A stretch of DNA of 64,000 bases from NCBI GenBank assembly GCA_018902385.1, contig JABSSW010000042.1:310001-374000 (forward strand), written 5' to 3'. The first letter of the stretch is position 1, and every line of letters begins with the position of its first letter. The notes under the pieces were generated by a model that searched no databases, was not told the origin of the DNA, and was given only the letters and a program-made list of their open reading frames with translations. Made by a program: the position numbers and the translations under genes. Source of the DNA: Physcia stellaris (taxonomy: Eukaryota > Ascomycota > Lecanoromycetes > Caliciales > Physciaceae). Below are positions 22,248-35,300 of the stretch, one piece after another.

Positions 22248-24302
22248 TGACAGAGGCGAGGCCAGGGGAGAGTTAAAATAAAGGTATCACGTACATTTCC
22301 AAAGTCCTTGTAACGACGCGGTGTTCTCCCGGGGATCGGAGCTTCTTGTAAAGCATCGCTGACCCGGTGACAGGGCTCTCTTCAGGCACCGATAACTCCC
22401 GCCGACTCTAGTTATCTGGTGATAAATTAAGTCGTGTCGGACTGTTATTTCAATCCCTTAGAACCGTAACGTCATAATCGTAGTGTCCGGGTGCTTCTTT
22501 GTACACCACACTCTCTTTTCGTGCTGGTGATTATATGGCGCAGCGGCTAGGTCAAGTCTTTCACATTCTCAATCGAGCGGAATGCTGACCCCGTCAACGT
22601 CAATCTCATGCTCAAACTTCAGTCATCTTCTCGTGAAGTTTATTAGGAAGCTGCTAAAGGCTCTACATCGTTGGAATCCTGGAATTTGTCTCATTCAACA
22701 TGTGTGCCATCTTGAGACCTCGTCATCTTCAAATTAGACAAGTAAGTCACTCGGAAGCCCGCATCAATGTGCGCTAAGTCTATCAGTCACTAATGAATTA
22801 TTGCCATCGGCCATGCGCGTGGGGGACCGCGAGAGCTTCTCTAGCAACTTACCATATCTTTTCCGAGCCTCATAAGATTAAGAGGTGAGTAGCCTAGCCT
22901 TCTTACTCTATTATTATCAGCGCTGGAATTAGTGGCTCGCGAAGACACTTATTCCTTTGTCGCCAATTGGCTTTGAGTCTAGCGACAACTCTTAACACTC
23001 TTCATTTATGGCTCCGCCCTGGAGACAACAATGGGGTCTTCGGTATCTGCCGTCCCTGACCAGTCTAACGTTTTCGGCCCCCACAATGACTTTGACGAAC
23101 GCCGCAGTGATTGCCTTCCTTCATTGGGCCAAAATCTCCTTCCCCGCAATTTGAAACAACTTAAATCTCTTGGAAATACAGGCCACGCCACCTACAGTCA
23201 CCTACCACAGCGGGTGAACAGCGTGGATCCGGGATATCTAACTTCAAGAAGTTAGCTTCATCAATATTATCCTTGCTAGGCAGGGATATAATCCTTAAGC
23301 CGCTAAAGAGACTAACCACCCGCTGCGGTAAGGGACTGTACAACTACAAGATATATCATATATGGCCTGAGCTCAGTCCAGGCTGAGCTCTGGCTATGCT
23401 CCAGTCTATCAAAATATAGTACCAGACATGGTGACTGAACTTCTAGACATCCTCATGGCGCACCAACCCGTCGTCTTCCGCCCCCAGATGGACGTCTAGC
23501 TCGTGATGCTGGACGACAGGCCTTGAGCTTTTGTGGATAGCTTATCGTCCCTGAGCTATCGAGTCTTTCCCTGAGATGAAAGCTCAAAAAGCCTCCCGGC
23601 CTTGTTTTCATTTCTATACATGCTTGAACAGCACATGAGTATAAGTCGGTAGCTTACGGAGTATTTCCTTTCACTTATGAAAATAACCAGATTTGAGCTA
23701 GCATGCAGGTTCGTCTATCGACCTTCACGATCGAGAAAGGCGCCATCATTGATTCCACCCATTGGATAGATGCTTCATGCAGACGAGAGCAAGCGACTCA
23801 TTCCCGCCCCCAGGCGCTCGCTCCATCCAAATGTTACATTCATTCATGAGCAGTGGCATTGATCATGTATGAGCCTTCCTTACGATAATAAACCTCTTTA
23901 GGCGACTGATGGGCGATAAAACCCCTTGTAGGGAGTATACATCGTACGATCGATCGTATGTCAGGCAAGGTACACCACAAACTTATGCCAACATGCACCG
24001 AGAGTCGCTACCATTGACCAAACAGATGTTGTCGTTGTAGCCTTGGCACTACATGCCAAGGTTAAGTAGGATGTGTGATATTGGAGGCCTCTGTTTGGAC
24101 GGTGTAGATCAGCTGTCAAGAGCAGATAGACTGGAGGTCCTCGGAGGTCTATAAAGGAGTGTCCGTTTCCCTTAACCTCTGAAGACCATCCAAAGCATCT
24201 GCCTCTACTAAGGATCCAACACTGCCGACTTCGATACTTCGTTCCCGATCACTTCAACCGCCAAGCCGACCTCATTTGCCATTATCCAACTTCCCAGCAA
24301 CA
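22248..24302. other. 2-kb intergenic stretch, small palindromes only
   Basis: No gene supported. An 8-bp inverted repeat with 6-nt loop (GAGCTCAG-N6-CTGAGCTC) lies near 23368-23391. A TACGGAGTA 9-mer is at 23655-23663. The final 150 bp is the promoter and leader of the small secreted protein. Confidence 0.45.
24149..24156 (+). promoter_or_regulatory. TATA box-like element
   Basis: TATAAAGG lies about 150 bp upstream of the ATG at 24303, followed by a C/T-rich, A-ending leader and a favourable CAACA before ATG. Such a clear TATA is typical of strongly regulated fungal genes. Confidence 0.5.
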
Positions 24303-24878
24303 ATGCATTACTCCACCATCTTCACCGCGTTCGTCGCAACCCTCCAGCTCTCTTCCACGGGCCTAGCTCTCAGCATCCCCCAAACCAACACTCTCGAAGT
24401 CCGCGCCGAGGACAACACCACCGCCATCACCCCCTTCCCCTTCGACGAAGCCAACGCGGACATCATCGAGCACGCCTTCGACGCCATCACCGACATCCCG
24501 GACTCCGTCCTCGACGCCGGCGAAGACGCTCTCAAGCAATGGCTCGGCACGCACAACTCCACTACACTCCAGCTCACCGCCCGCGCGCCCACCACTCTCA
24601 ATCCCACACCCCTGGAACCCCGCCAAAGCCTCCTCCATATCCTGAAATGCGCGGGCGCGATCCTCAAGGCGGTTGCCGAGAACGCGTTCCCGCTTTCCAA
24701 GCTGAGGCGGCTTAAAGAGCTGATTAAGTTTTTGGGCGGGGCGAGGAAGGTCGCTAAGATGCTCTTGAGGGCGAAGACTTTTCGGCAGCTTTTGGTTATT
24801 GGGGGGCCGGAGTTGGTGGAGCTTGCGGAGATTTTGTTGGGGGTTGGCGGGGTTGTGCATTCTTGCTTTTCTTTTTAG
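24303..24878 (+). CDS. Small secreted protein, unknown family
   Basis: Intronless, 191 residues. Residues 1-23 form a clear signal peptide (Y-S-T-I-F-T-A-F-V-A-T-L core, cleavage near G-L-A). The mature N-terminal half is acidic with N-glycosylation sequons (N-T-T, N-S-T-T). A short R-Q element about two-thirds along could be a dibasic-like processing site. The C-terminal 75 residues form a basic, amphipathic helical region (K-L-R-R-L-K-E-L-I...) with only two cysteines, one at each end. An in-frame TTG extension upstream is not needed. It is not recognised; a secreted host- or microbe-interaction protein is possible but unproven. Confidence 0.75.
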   Translation: MHYSTIFTAFVATLQLSSTGLALSIPQTNTLEVRAEDNTTAITPFPFDEANADIIEHAFDAITDIPDSVLDAGEDALKQWLGTHNSTTLQLTARAPTTLNPTPLEPRQSLLHILKCAGAILKAVAENAFPLSKLRRLKELIKFLGGARKVAKMLLRAKTFRQLLVIGGPELVELAEILLGVGGVVHSCFSF

Positions 24879-25665
24879 GTGGGGAGGAGGGGGGAGGGGG
24901 TGGGGCGGGAGAGAGGGGTGGGTCGTGGGAGAGGGGAGGGGAGAGGGGAGTGGGGCTTGCTTGCCGTTGCTGGATGTTTTGATGATTTTTAGTCTTATTT
25001 GTGATTTTGGATTGTAGGGGTTGATATACGCGTGGTTTACGGTTGACGGTTGACGGTGGGAAGATTCGCTGGTCGACATTTTGGGTGTATGTTCTCCCAT
25101 TTGCGCAATTATCTTTAACCCAGCCCAAGAATTATTTCCTAGCGTGTTCGGATAGATTTCGTTCCAAAAAAGTTCAGTATGGTATGTCCTATCGTAGTGC
25201 TTCAAGCCTGAGAGATCCTGAGACGAGACGAAAACTCAGAAAGGTGATTGCTTGATTATCATACAATTTACCATACGGATTGAGCAGCTGAATGAAATGT
25301 TGCTCAAAATTCAACCAAGGAGTCGCAAGCGTTTTGAAATCGAGAACACGGCAACAATTCACAATTTTTTTCATTCATGAGTGAAATCATACGCGAAAAT
25401 CATTTACAGGACCTGCGATACCTACTATTCTGAGCTTGATCTGATCACCTTGGTGTTTTCGGCATCCACAATGAGTTTCAGGAGCGCTCTGAGCCTTTTG
25501 GACGCAAATCGTTCAATTTTGAGCCCCTAAAAAGCATTTGGAGCTTAAGAATATCCAGAGCGCTTAGAGCTCGTTTGTAAACGCCGATCTAGCGCTATCG
25601 TATTCGTCCATCTACATGTATCTCTCTAATCAACATGAAATTCTAGCACAGGGATCACGCTGATG
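24879..25665. other. Intergenic between convergent genes
   Basis: A G-rich strand tract (about 24880-24960, GGGGAGGGG-like) follows the stop, then AT-rich sequence. Long minus-strand frames here (24363-25205) are antisense shadows of biased composition. No gene. Confidence 0.5.
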
Positions 25666-28600
25666 CTAGGCCGATTTGAGACTCCATTGAACCATCCAAT
25701 TGTCCAACCAGCCACGATTTAATGGACCGAGTTCTCGAAGAGTCCTGCTTGCCTCCGTCGACGCATCAGCCGGTAAAATCCGCTGGTTCTTCTTGGCGCC
25801 AATAGCATCTACATAAAAGTCCACTAAACGTATGGCTGGATTACGCTCAATGTCGATATTTCTATCATTCTCGGCCTCTTCGGCGCTCACCTTCAGTCTC
25901 TCGACCCATTCCTCAAATGGAAGTGGTTGCACAAGATTGCCTGGGTATGCATCTAGTACCTCGGCGGCAAAATCAGCGCTCCATGATGCAGCCTGTGGGT
26001 TCACGACGTGGTACATCTTTGTTGCTACCGCGTCTGCGCGGTCCAGTTGACCAGAGCCTACTTCGTCGGGAGATTCTTGCATCTCTGAATGATGAGATGC
26101 AGATGCGAGAATCTCAACTAGGATCTTGGAAAGCTTGTCAACTGGCAGCCAGTCGATGTGATCCCGCGAAGGGAATGTTTCCGGGAAAACATGAAGGTAA
26201 GCCGATGAAACGATGATCTGTAATAGTGTTAGGAGAAATGGTGACGTTTTAACACCAAAAAGACGAAAGAGTACTCACCGAAGGAATATATTCACTTTTG
26301 TTCCACATGCCTAATGTTTGCTCTATGGGGCCGGCCACGATTCCCACTCGACAGACGGCAGAGCGAACACCGGATATTTCGGCAGCCTTATCCAACAGAT
26401 TCTCGGCAATGAGTTTTGACTGGCCATAACCCATATTGGCAGCCACAGCCAGATCATGGATCGGAGTCTCGGGGATTTCTTCGACTCTTGTCCATCCACC
26501 TACAGAGGCGACGCTCGACACAAATAATACAAAAGCGTTGTGAGCCGATTCTGCGGCCATGATGGCGAGGTTCCGTACACCTACGATGGACGGTTCGAAC
26601 GACGGGAGCGTCCAATTAAAGTTAACTGGCCATTGGCAGTCTACAGTAACATATGTCAGTGTCAAATTTGCCATGCCGCCCTGGGATAAAGGTGGAATTG
26701 CCTTACGAATGATGTGTGTAACGGTATCCTTTAGTCGCTCATACAGTTGATCCTCCATCCCCAGGTGAAGATCAGCCAGATTGGCCTTGTGGAATTCTAC
26801 ACGTTCTGGGTCGAGTGGAGTTAATCCTCGCTTAGGGTCGGTATTTTCATGTTTCTCGGCGGCAGTAGAGGTGCGATCAAGACAGATAATGTGCTGTACG
26901 TTCGGATCATTGCTCAGCTCATTGAGAAGATATGAGCCTAAAGAACCAGTACTTCCAGTGAGGAGTACCGTTGTACCCTGGGTAACCGGTGGGTGTTGAC
27001 GTTGGTTACGGACTGGCAGACTTTGGACATACTTGTCCAAGAGTGACTCCATATCTCTTATTTTGGAACTACGATTTTCCTCATCTGTATCTGCGCTTTG
27101 ATATCCACTATCAAGGTCTTGACTTGCCGATTTGCTCTTTTTTGACAGGTAGTCTGAAAGTTCGTTCAGAGATGGATGCGAGTATACCATGCCAGGAGAC
27201 AGTGAGTTTGGTGTGATTTGTGTATCATCAGCGACTTTGACTTGGCGCTTGAGTTCTCGAACAATTCGGAGAACACGCAGGGAGTCCATGCCAGCCCCGA
27301 AAAAGTTGTCGTCTCCTCCTAAATTATGAATACCGGCGTTCTCTGTGATGAACTCCCGCAGCCACTCTTTGATACTTAGTTGGCGGGCAAAGTCAATTCT
27401 AGGTAAGCCTCTTCCGTCATTTCTCGCGTCGTCTTCGGTGAAACCTAACCATTCGTCTTCCGCCGCTTCATAAAGGTTCTCGATGTCCTCTTCATATTGT
27501 TGATAAGTTTGGTGTCTTTGTATCTTACCTTGACCAAGGTAGCGGAGAGGGCGGTCTTCATCAGTAAACAAAACATGGTTGGGGTCAAGTTGGCCATGGG
27601 CAGGGGCATGCTTGTTAGCTTCATTTATACCGGGCTCCAGCTGCTTCAAAACTTCTTGACGGCCAACGACGTCTTTGGGTGGTGAATTACCCACGTCGAC
27701 AAGTGCAGCGGGCTCAAATTTGCCGTGACCAACAACCATGGCGCCTTTCACGATCGTACTACTCTTGAGACTTGCTTCCATGAGTGCCGGTGCTAGATTC
27801 TCGCCATTGCTAAGCACGACTACATCATCTGCTCGGCTTGTCCATTTATACAGGAAATTTTTGGCAGGGTCAGGGTGTTTCGAGTACAGATCGTTCATAG
27901 AGTACTCCTCAATATCGGGAAAGGTGCTGAAAATACCCTGGTAAAGATCTAATTTGGGATCTCGTACGAGAAATAGCTCATAAAGACCATTACTGTGGTC
28001 TCTCAGCTCAATTCCAGAGTGGCTTGGGTGCCAAAAGTAGTATTGCCAGTCTTTGATAGCGGGAGCTAGTCTCGGTAGACACGCCGTCTCCGTGGCTCCG
28101 AAATTCGAAATTACTCTGGTTTGCTCAGACAGGGTGTCTCCGGCCTTTTGAGACATGGGAGCTGTGAAAATTCCAGTAAGTGAGCTTGACATAGAGGAAG
28201 ACCAGGAGAAACATACCGCCACACACGAGAATATATTTAAAGCCGTGGAGCCGCTGGAGCGATGCAGGGTCATGGATCAATTCCTCATATATCGCGGGCG
28301 GCGCGACCGAGGCGTCAACACCAGCGAGCTGATGCATCTCGTCTGCATAAGCGGCATGAGGTACCACGCCAGCAGACCCGTAAACTGTTGTAATACCGAG
28401 AAGAAGCGACATGGTTATGCCGGTATTCAACCCACTAGTATGGAACAGAGGCATGCAGTTATAGGCCCTCCTGGATTCTTGGTAGACCTCCGTCGTCGGT
28501 ACGTAGCCGTCCACAGGAGGAATTAATCTCCAAGCCTCGTAAGTGCTCAGAATCTCCAATTTCCAGGTGATAGGCTTAGGTAGCCCAGTTGAGCCCGTGG

Positions 28601-29276
28601 TGTGGAGGACGAGACATGGATCCTTCCGTGCTTGTTCGAAAGTCTTGGTGTATGGATACAAAGGAACTGGTGTACCTTCCAGTAACTCTTGAAGCTCCGG
28701 AACGGTAGCCGTCTTCATCTTTCGCTGACTAAGTACATGGTCAAAGTTCGTATTTTCGGCCGTCAGAAATATGCGACAATCGGCTTTTTCGAGAATATTA
28801 TGATGGCCAGCGTCACTGTTTCTGGGAGATAGGAACAGCATCTAGGACTGATGTAAAGAGAAGACCTTCATTGCCTGGGGTTTGACCAACCTTGTACCCA
28901 GCTTTGATGGCACCAAACATGAAGAGGAAGTATCTAAGATCATCTTCATCGACTTAATTTCCTGTAACACTGATTTTGAGTATGAGACAAACTCACTGCT
29001 TCCCATATAGCCAACACTTGGGAACCCCTCAGGGGCTTTGCCGAGAAGAGACTCCAAATACCAGCTTGTTCTATTTATTGCATTGGCAAAGCATTTGGCG
29101 GATACTTCCACCAAGCCATCTTGCGGGTTGGCGGTCTTGGGAAAAGCGAAGAGGGAATGCTCAGGAACCTTTCTTGCAAGCTCATCTGGAATGAGATGGA
29201 CTAAACGATCAGGCACCGCGTTTTCCAACCGAAAAACTGGTGAGATCTCGTGCTGTGGACCGGACGATTCAGACAT
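25666..29276 (-). CDS. NRPS-like adenylate-forming reductase 1 (A-PCP-R)
   Basis: Exons from the right are 29276-28997, 28952-28891, 28841-28217, 28161-26707, 26640-26279 and 26217-25666, giving 1111 residues, normal for this class. The adenylation domain (about 20-560) has the P-loop-like T-T-G-S-T-G-L-P-K-P (about 195-204), N-F-G-A-T-E-T (about 342) and Y-K-W-T-S-R-A-D-D (about 428). The carrier domain has G-M-D-S-L with phosphopantetheine Ser about 616. The terminal reductase has the NADPH turn L-T-G-S-T-G-S-L-G-S (about 723) and the catalytic-type G-Y-G-Q-S-K. It would activate a carboxylic acid as its AMP ester, load it on the carrier and release it as an aldehyde (or alcohol) with NADPH. 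It diverges from the aldo-keto reductase at 29804 across a 527-bp shared promoter. The substrate is not predictable by eye. Confidence 0.92.
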
Positions 29277-29803
29277 TGTTCAGATTGGTTCATTGGGCAA
29301 CTCAGTATAATTTTGCCAACAGAGACTTGGATATGCCATGAATATGTATTGGTGGAGAACCAACGCGTTGATACATAACCTCAAGTAATTCCTTCGCCTT
29401 CGTGACAGGGAATCTCCTGACCGCCAATATCATGAGCCTGCTGAGCACTTCCATTCACCAATGCAATAGCCTCCGATAACGCGTAGTGCTCACCGGAAAT
29501 CCGGAGCACAGAACTTAGAGACATCAGAGGGCGGTGAAGAAATTGCATAGCGCCAAAGCAAGTCTTCCCAAACCCGTCTTTACAGACTAGCCTCCGCGAG
29601 TCCTACTGAGTTCTCCGGCTGAGTTTGCAAAAGGAGTTACGGATCCTCGTCAGCTCTGGTCAAGCTCTCCTGCGCCGAATTGGGATCAGATCAGTCCGGC
29701 ACACAGAACATATGATTGAAAAGTTTGCATTTTTGCTACGTTTTATCTTTGCAACAACCTACGCCCACAGAGAGAAGACAAAACAGGGCTTGAGATCCCT
29801 AAT
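29277..29803. promoter_or_regulatory. Shared divergent promoter with TCCGGA site
   Basis: 527 bp between the divergent reductase 1 and aldo-keto reductase starts. It carries CCGGAAATCCGG, containing TCCGGA at 29500-29505, of the kind bound by Zn2Cys6 regulators. The minus strand also holds a 70-codon coding-like frame (about 29393-29608), described in the findings. Confidence 0.45.
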
Positions 29804-31067
29804 ATGCCTGCCACTATCCCTACTAGACCCTTGGGCCGCGATGGGCCCCAGATACCCGCTCTTGGTTTGGGTCTTATGGGCCTCAGCAGTGAGCCACCCA
29901 CCGCAGGATACTAAGGGATGAGGAATGGCTGATAAGTGGCCGCCAGCTTTTTACGGCGTTAAACCTTCAGATGAGGAGCGCTTCAGGTTCCTAGACCGAG
30001 CCTATGAGCTTGGGTGTCGACATTGGGATTCTGCTTCCATGTATGGCGACTGTGAGGAGCTGCTGGGTAAATGGTTTCAGAGAACGGGGAAGCGTACCGA
30101 CGTAGGAATTTCTCGGCCCGTTGAGGATACGGAATCAAGCTAATGATGTTCACTGTCCAAAAAGATCTTCTTGACAACGAAATTTGGAAACTTTGTGACC
30201 CCTGAAGGGGGTCGTGAGATCCGCAATGATCCAGGCTTTATCCGCCAGTCTGTCGCTGAGAGCCTGGGCAAACTTCAGACAGATTATATCGATCTGCTTT
30301 ACTGGTAGGGGTACTCTGTGCTGAGGCAAGGAACGAGAGCAATTTCTGACAGTGGACGTTCCAGTCATCGTTTCAATGGAAAGACGCCCGTCGAAGACAT
30401 CATAACCACCATGAAGGAGTTCGTTGAGTACGATATCGATATCCAGTCTGCGCCGTGAACCATGCTAATTTCTCGAAGCTCTGGGAAAGCCAAATACCTA
30501 GGCGTCAGCGAGTGCGGCGCGGATACATTGCGCCGTGCCGTCAAGATCCATCCTATCCAAGCCTATCAGATCGAGTACAGTCCCTTCTCTACCGATATCG
30601 AGGATCCAGCAGTGGAACTGCTTGCGACCTGTCGGGGGCTCGGCATCGCGACCGTGGCCTACTCGCCGCTGGGCCGCGGTATCCTCACCGGCCAATACAG
30701 GTCCGTGGACGACTTCCCCGAAGACGACTTCCGGCGCACCATTCCCCGTTTCTCCACCCAAGAGAACTTCGATAAGAACTTGGTGCTTGTGGATGTGCTG
30801 AAGATGATAGCCGACAAGAAGGGCTGCACCTCGGGCCAGTTGACGTTGGCCTGGATGATGAAGCAGGGACTGGACATTTTCCCGATCCCGGGCACTAAGA
30901 AAATTAAGTATCTAGAAGAGAATTTGGGAGCTTATGACGTTTCTTTGACGGAGGAGGAGAACATTGAGGTGCGAAAGGCGATTGATAACGCAGAAGTCAC
31001 TGGCACCAGAGTCGCTGGGCATCTAATGGGTGCCCTTATTATGGATACGCCACCTCTGGCGGATTAG
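29804..31067 (+). CDS. Aldo-keto reductase
   Basis: Five exons (29804-29888, 29947-30101, 30165-30304, 30365-30427 and 30479-31067) give 343 residues. The N-terminal strand G-L-G-L-M-G-L-S and the full catalytic tetrad are visible: D56 and Y61 (W-D-S-A-S-M-Y-G-D), K86 (T-T-K-F-G) and H128 (Y-C-H-R). The C-terminal cofactor region P-I-P-G-T-K is also present. The family reduces aldehydes and ketones with NADPH; relatives of this length include pyridoxal and quinone reductases. Sitting between two aldehyde-releasing reductases, it plausibly reduces their product to an alcohol (inference). The third intron end was set at TTCCAG rather than the nearer GACAG because that restores Y-C-H-R. The first exon is short and the gene has four introns in 550 bp. 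Confidence 0.9.
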
Positions 31068-32313
31068 GTCGTTCAAAGATCATATATTTGACTCTCCCAT
31101 GCTACAGACGATCACGGACTTCACCACCCCGGCCCATGAGCGGACAAGCTACGGAGAGGGGGACATGTAATCGAGTGGTTCAAGTTATTTGTCAAATACC
31201 GGATAGAAGATTATCTAGCAAAGCGCAACGTATCTTCCCGGACTCAAACTAAGACTTGATTTAGAGAGATCGAGGTTGGCAAGCGCTACCTGGTCTGGCC
31301 GACTGGCGAGATGCTCGTGCCCACATTAAGATATGCGCTCACTTGACCCAAACGACTCACTCTCTAGTCTCTTGTCCCAATACATCAAACCCACACACGT
31401 GATTGTAGAGAGCAGAAAACAGAAAGCGATTAGAAAGAAATGCCTCAATCTGAAGCTCCCATTGACTTAGGATTTGGCTCCGGGGCTCCCGGATGGGCTT
31501 GTCTGAAGGTTCCGCAGGTGTCTAGATCACTCTAGAAGAGGAATGCTGAGGCTTACTGTCTGCGCGCGGACCGTTACCGAATGTGAAAGAGGGACTGCAG
31601 TTAGACGACAGCGTAGTATCTTGAGCGTACAGTAGCGATTGCCCGAACAGGAGTCCAGTTCCCCGGCTGCACATTCGACCGATTCCCGTAAACGCTCCTG
31701 CCCTTTCAGCCCCCTTTGAAGCAATTCTATCGAGACTCCGCAAGCGAGATCCGACTAAACCCTTTCAAGGTTCCTTGCATACCAGTACCCGCCTGATCAC
31801 ACGCATGGCGATCTAACCGCTAATAGTACTCCGGAGTCCCGCCCCGTCCCGGAGCCAAGTATCTTGGCTTTGTCATCCTACGGAGTAATAATAAGCTGCC
31901 CTGCCGCGTACTTTACTCCCCAGCCCTGTTCTCGGCATCTCACTTTTGTCTCAGCGTAAGCTCGGAGTATCGAAAGAGTCGATTGCGGGCTCCCCAGTGC
32001 AGATGCATAGCTTATGACCTCCGGAGTCATCAGCAGTAAGCGCTTGGATGGATCCTACCAGTGACGGGACACGTCCTCATTGGAGTGACACCCATCGACA
32101 CCACCCTCACATTCGCTCCAACATGACCATCACGGGTGCCATGCGGAGATTGATGATTGTGCATCGAAAAGGTGCGCCATCTCACGAAGCTGTTGCGTGC
32201 AGGACGGAGCAATGGTCCTTCAAGTCTGGTTGACGTGACCCATTACCGTCTCCAACCTCCAGATTTTTCGCCTCTGCCACGCTCAAACAGCCTTACTTAC
32301 CGTTCAACTTGCA
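31068..32313. promoter_or_regulatory. Promoter region of reductase 2
   Basis: 1.2 kb with no supported gene. It contains the 10-bp palindrome ACTCCGGAGT (31828-31837), a second CTCCGGAG (TCCGGA at 32020-32025) and a TACGGAGTA (31879-31887). The leader before ATG 32314 is C-rich. Confidence 0.45.
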
Positions 32314-35300
32314 ATGGCACACCTGACCAAGGAGTATGTTTACGAACTCTATAACACTTTTGGTGAGCTGAGGGTGCTTGACGATATCGTTCGTTACCGT
32401 GCGGCCGATGATCCCCCAGTTCCTATCTTAGGGTATCCTAAATCAGAAGACACAGTGAGCGAATACGAAAGGTTTACGGGTAAGGAACTTGATCAATGGG
32501 TCGATGGTGCTGTGAAGTACTTCCTTGAGTCGGGCCTAAAACCTGTAAGACAGACCGGTGCTATCTCTGAGTAACCTTCCCAGCGACCTTCCGAGCACGA
32601 GCTGATCTCAATCACAAGAATACCAGAGAGGTAGTTGGCATTCTTAACCCCTCTAACGTCGACTTTGTTGTCACTCTTTTTGCCCTCAGCCGTCTAGGCT
32701 ACACTGTCCTTACTCTTTCCCTCCGAATACCGCCTGTGGCAATCATCAACCTTTTGAACCAAACCAATTGCAATATTGTCGCTAGCGGCGATGCCCAGCA
32801 GATCTCGGAAAACGTTGCAGCCGTAAGCGAAGAACGGCCCTTGCAGAAGATTGCTATTCCTACTCGTGCGCAGTATGAAAGGGCCCGTCCGTCGAACGAG
32901 TCACCATTTGTGCGGCACTTTGATCGAGAGACTGAAACTGCTGAGATTGCTATCATCATGCACAGTTCCGGATCGACCGGGCTGCCCAAATCTGTATCCT
33001 TGAGCCACAGGAATATATTGACCCATCCAGTGCAAGGGGCGGGGATGAACAACTTTGGTGCACTTCCGTTGTACCATATATATGGTCTATCCACAACACT
33101 CCAGGCAATGTATATGCGAAAAATAGCGAATCTGTTCAGTGCTTCTTTACCCATGACCGCGGAAAACCTGATAACTGCCATTGAGGCGACGCAGCCCGAA
33201 ATATTTCACGCCGTCCCTTATGCTCTGGGACTGTTGGTTGAGCACGAGCGAGGCATGGCGTACCTGAAGACTGCTAAAATTGTGACAGCAGCTGGCGCAC
33301 GTACTCCGGACGAGCTTGGAGAACGCCTAATTCAGGAGAACGTAAATTTTGGTGTTGTCTTTGGATGGTAAGGAGCTCCTATTTCAAGTTGCAGTCCTGC
33401 CACGAACTCATATCATTTAGTACCGAAGCGGGGCAACTTGGCGATACTATGCGACGAGAAAAAGGAGACGATACTTGGGATTACATTCGTATCTACTCCA
33501 ATGTCAGGGACTCAATACAGTTCGAACCGATTGGGAACGGATTGTTCGAAGCCGTGTATCTTCCAAATCACCCCGGACTGGCTTCCGGTATTGCTAACTC
33601 GGACGATCCGGCACCTGGCTCATGGCGCTCAAAGGACGTTTTTGCACCGCACCCGAGTATTCCCGATGTGTGGAAATATGTCACTCGCATTGATGATCGC
33701 ATCACCTTGGAAAATGGAGAGAAGGTTCTACCACTTCCGATTGAAGGCCGTATTCGGCAAGACGACCTCGTTCGCGAAGCTGTTGTTGTTGGGGTGGACA
33801 GAGCGATACCGGGTGTCTTGATCTTCAGGGCTTCGGACCGCTTGTCTGCTGAAGAATATCTTGATGCCGTATGGCCTTCTATCGAAGATGCTAACTCGCA
33901 CGCGGAGTCCTTTTCACAAATCACCAGAGATATGGTAGCTATCCTGCCGTCAGATGTCGAATACCCAAAGACAGACAAAGGTAGTATCATTCGTGCTCAG
34001 GTGAATGAAAAATTCGCAGATTATATCGACGAGATGTACCATAGGCTTGAGCGCGATCAAGAAGGCGATCTTCAGCTTGATCTCGCAGATATCCAAACGT
34101 TTTTGAAGAACACGTATAAAGATGTTGTCGGGACTACTCTGGAATCTCTGGACACTGATCTGTTCAATGCCGGCGTCGACAGCCTGAAGGCTATTCAGAT
34201 GAGACGAATAATTCAAAAGACTCTAGATCTAGGTGGCGCGCAACTGAGCAGCAACATCGTCTATGAACGCGGGAATTTAGAGAGTCTAGCGAGATATCTA
34301 TTCTCTCTTAGCCCGGGGGGTCATGATCTAATTGGAAAAGAAGATATGACGCTCGTGATGAAAAGGTTGATCGAGAAATACTCCAGCTTCGGTGAGACTG
34401 TGGTACGTTCTGAAGCTTGAGCCTAACGAAAATGCCACGTCCACCTACTTACAGAAAAACAGATACTGACCGGGGCTACCGGCTCGCTCGGTGCACACAC
34501 TTTAGCGCAGATGGCTAACAGCCACAGTATTAGGAAGGTATACTGCCTTGTGCGAGGGGAAAAACCAATGGATAGGGTTCTGCAATCTTTGAGAGAGCGA
34601 GGTATCACACTCGAGTCCTCGAGCGAGCACAAGGTCGTTGCACTCTCCGCTGATCTCAGTCAACCCAGCCTGGGCCTTGGCAGAGATATGATGGAGCAAC
34701 TCAAAACTGAGCTTTCCCTTATCGTTCACCTAGCCTGGCCTGTAAACTTCTCTATCCATCTGCAAAGTTTTGAGCCACACCTAGCAGGGTTGAGGGCCTT
34801 ATTAACATTATCACTTGATGTCTACCGCTCTGAGCCTGCGCGTCTCTTCTTCGCTTCCTCTATCTCAACGGCCGAAAATACACCACCCCCAGCTCTGATT
34901 GCGGACGTGCCCATCAACGACTTCAGCCAAGCGATGGAAATGGGCTACGCTCAATCCAAGCTGGTGGGTGAGCATATGGTTCTGAACGCTGCGCGCAGAG
35001 GAGCTCGAAGCTACGTGCTACGAATAGGACAGATCGTGGGGAACCTGCAGAGTGGGTTCTGGAACGACAATGAATACGTTCCCTCGATGATCCGATCGGC
35101 ACTGTCCATGAAAGCCTTGCCTGCTCTGGATGAGAATTGCTCTTGGATCCCCGTCGACACGCTGGCGACTGCGATCCTGGAAGTTAGCGAGACGTTGCAG
35201 TCAGCCCCAAAGCCTTGTGTTGTTGACAGCATAAATCCGCCAGTGGTCTACAACATGTGTAATCCACACTTGTTCTCGTGGGATCAACTGCTCGAGAAAT

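Noticed and set aside
24363-25205. 280-codon minus frame antisense to the small secreted protein
   Set aside because: Composition reflects C-rich codons of the plus gene; no domain, and the plus frame has a signal peptide.
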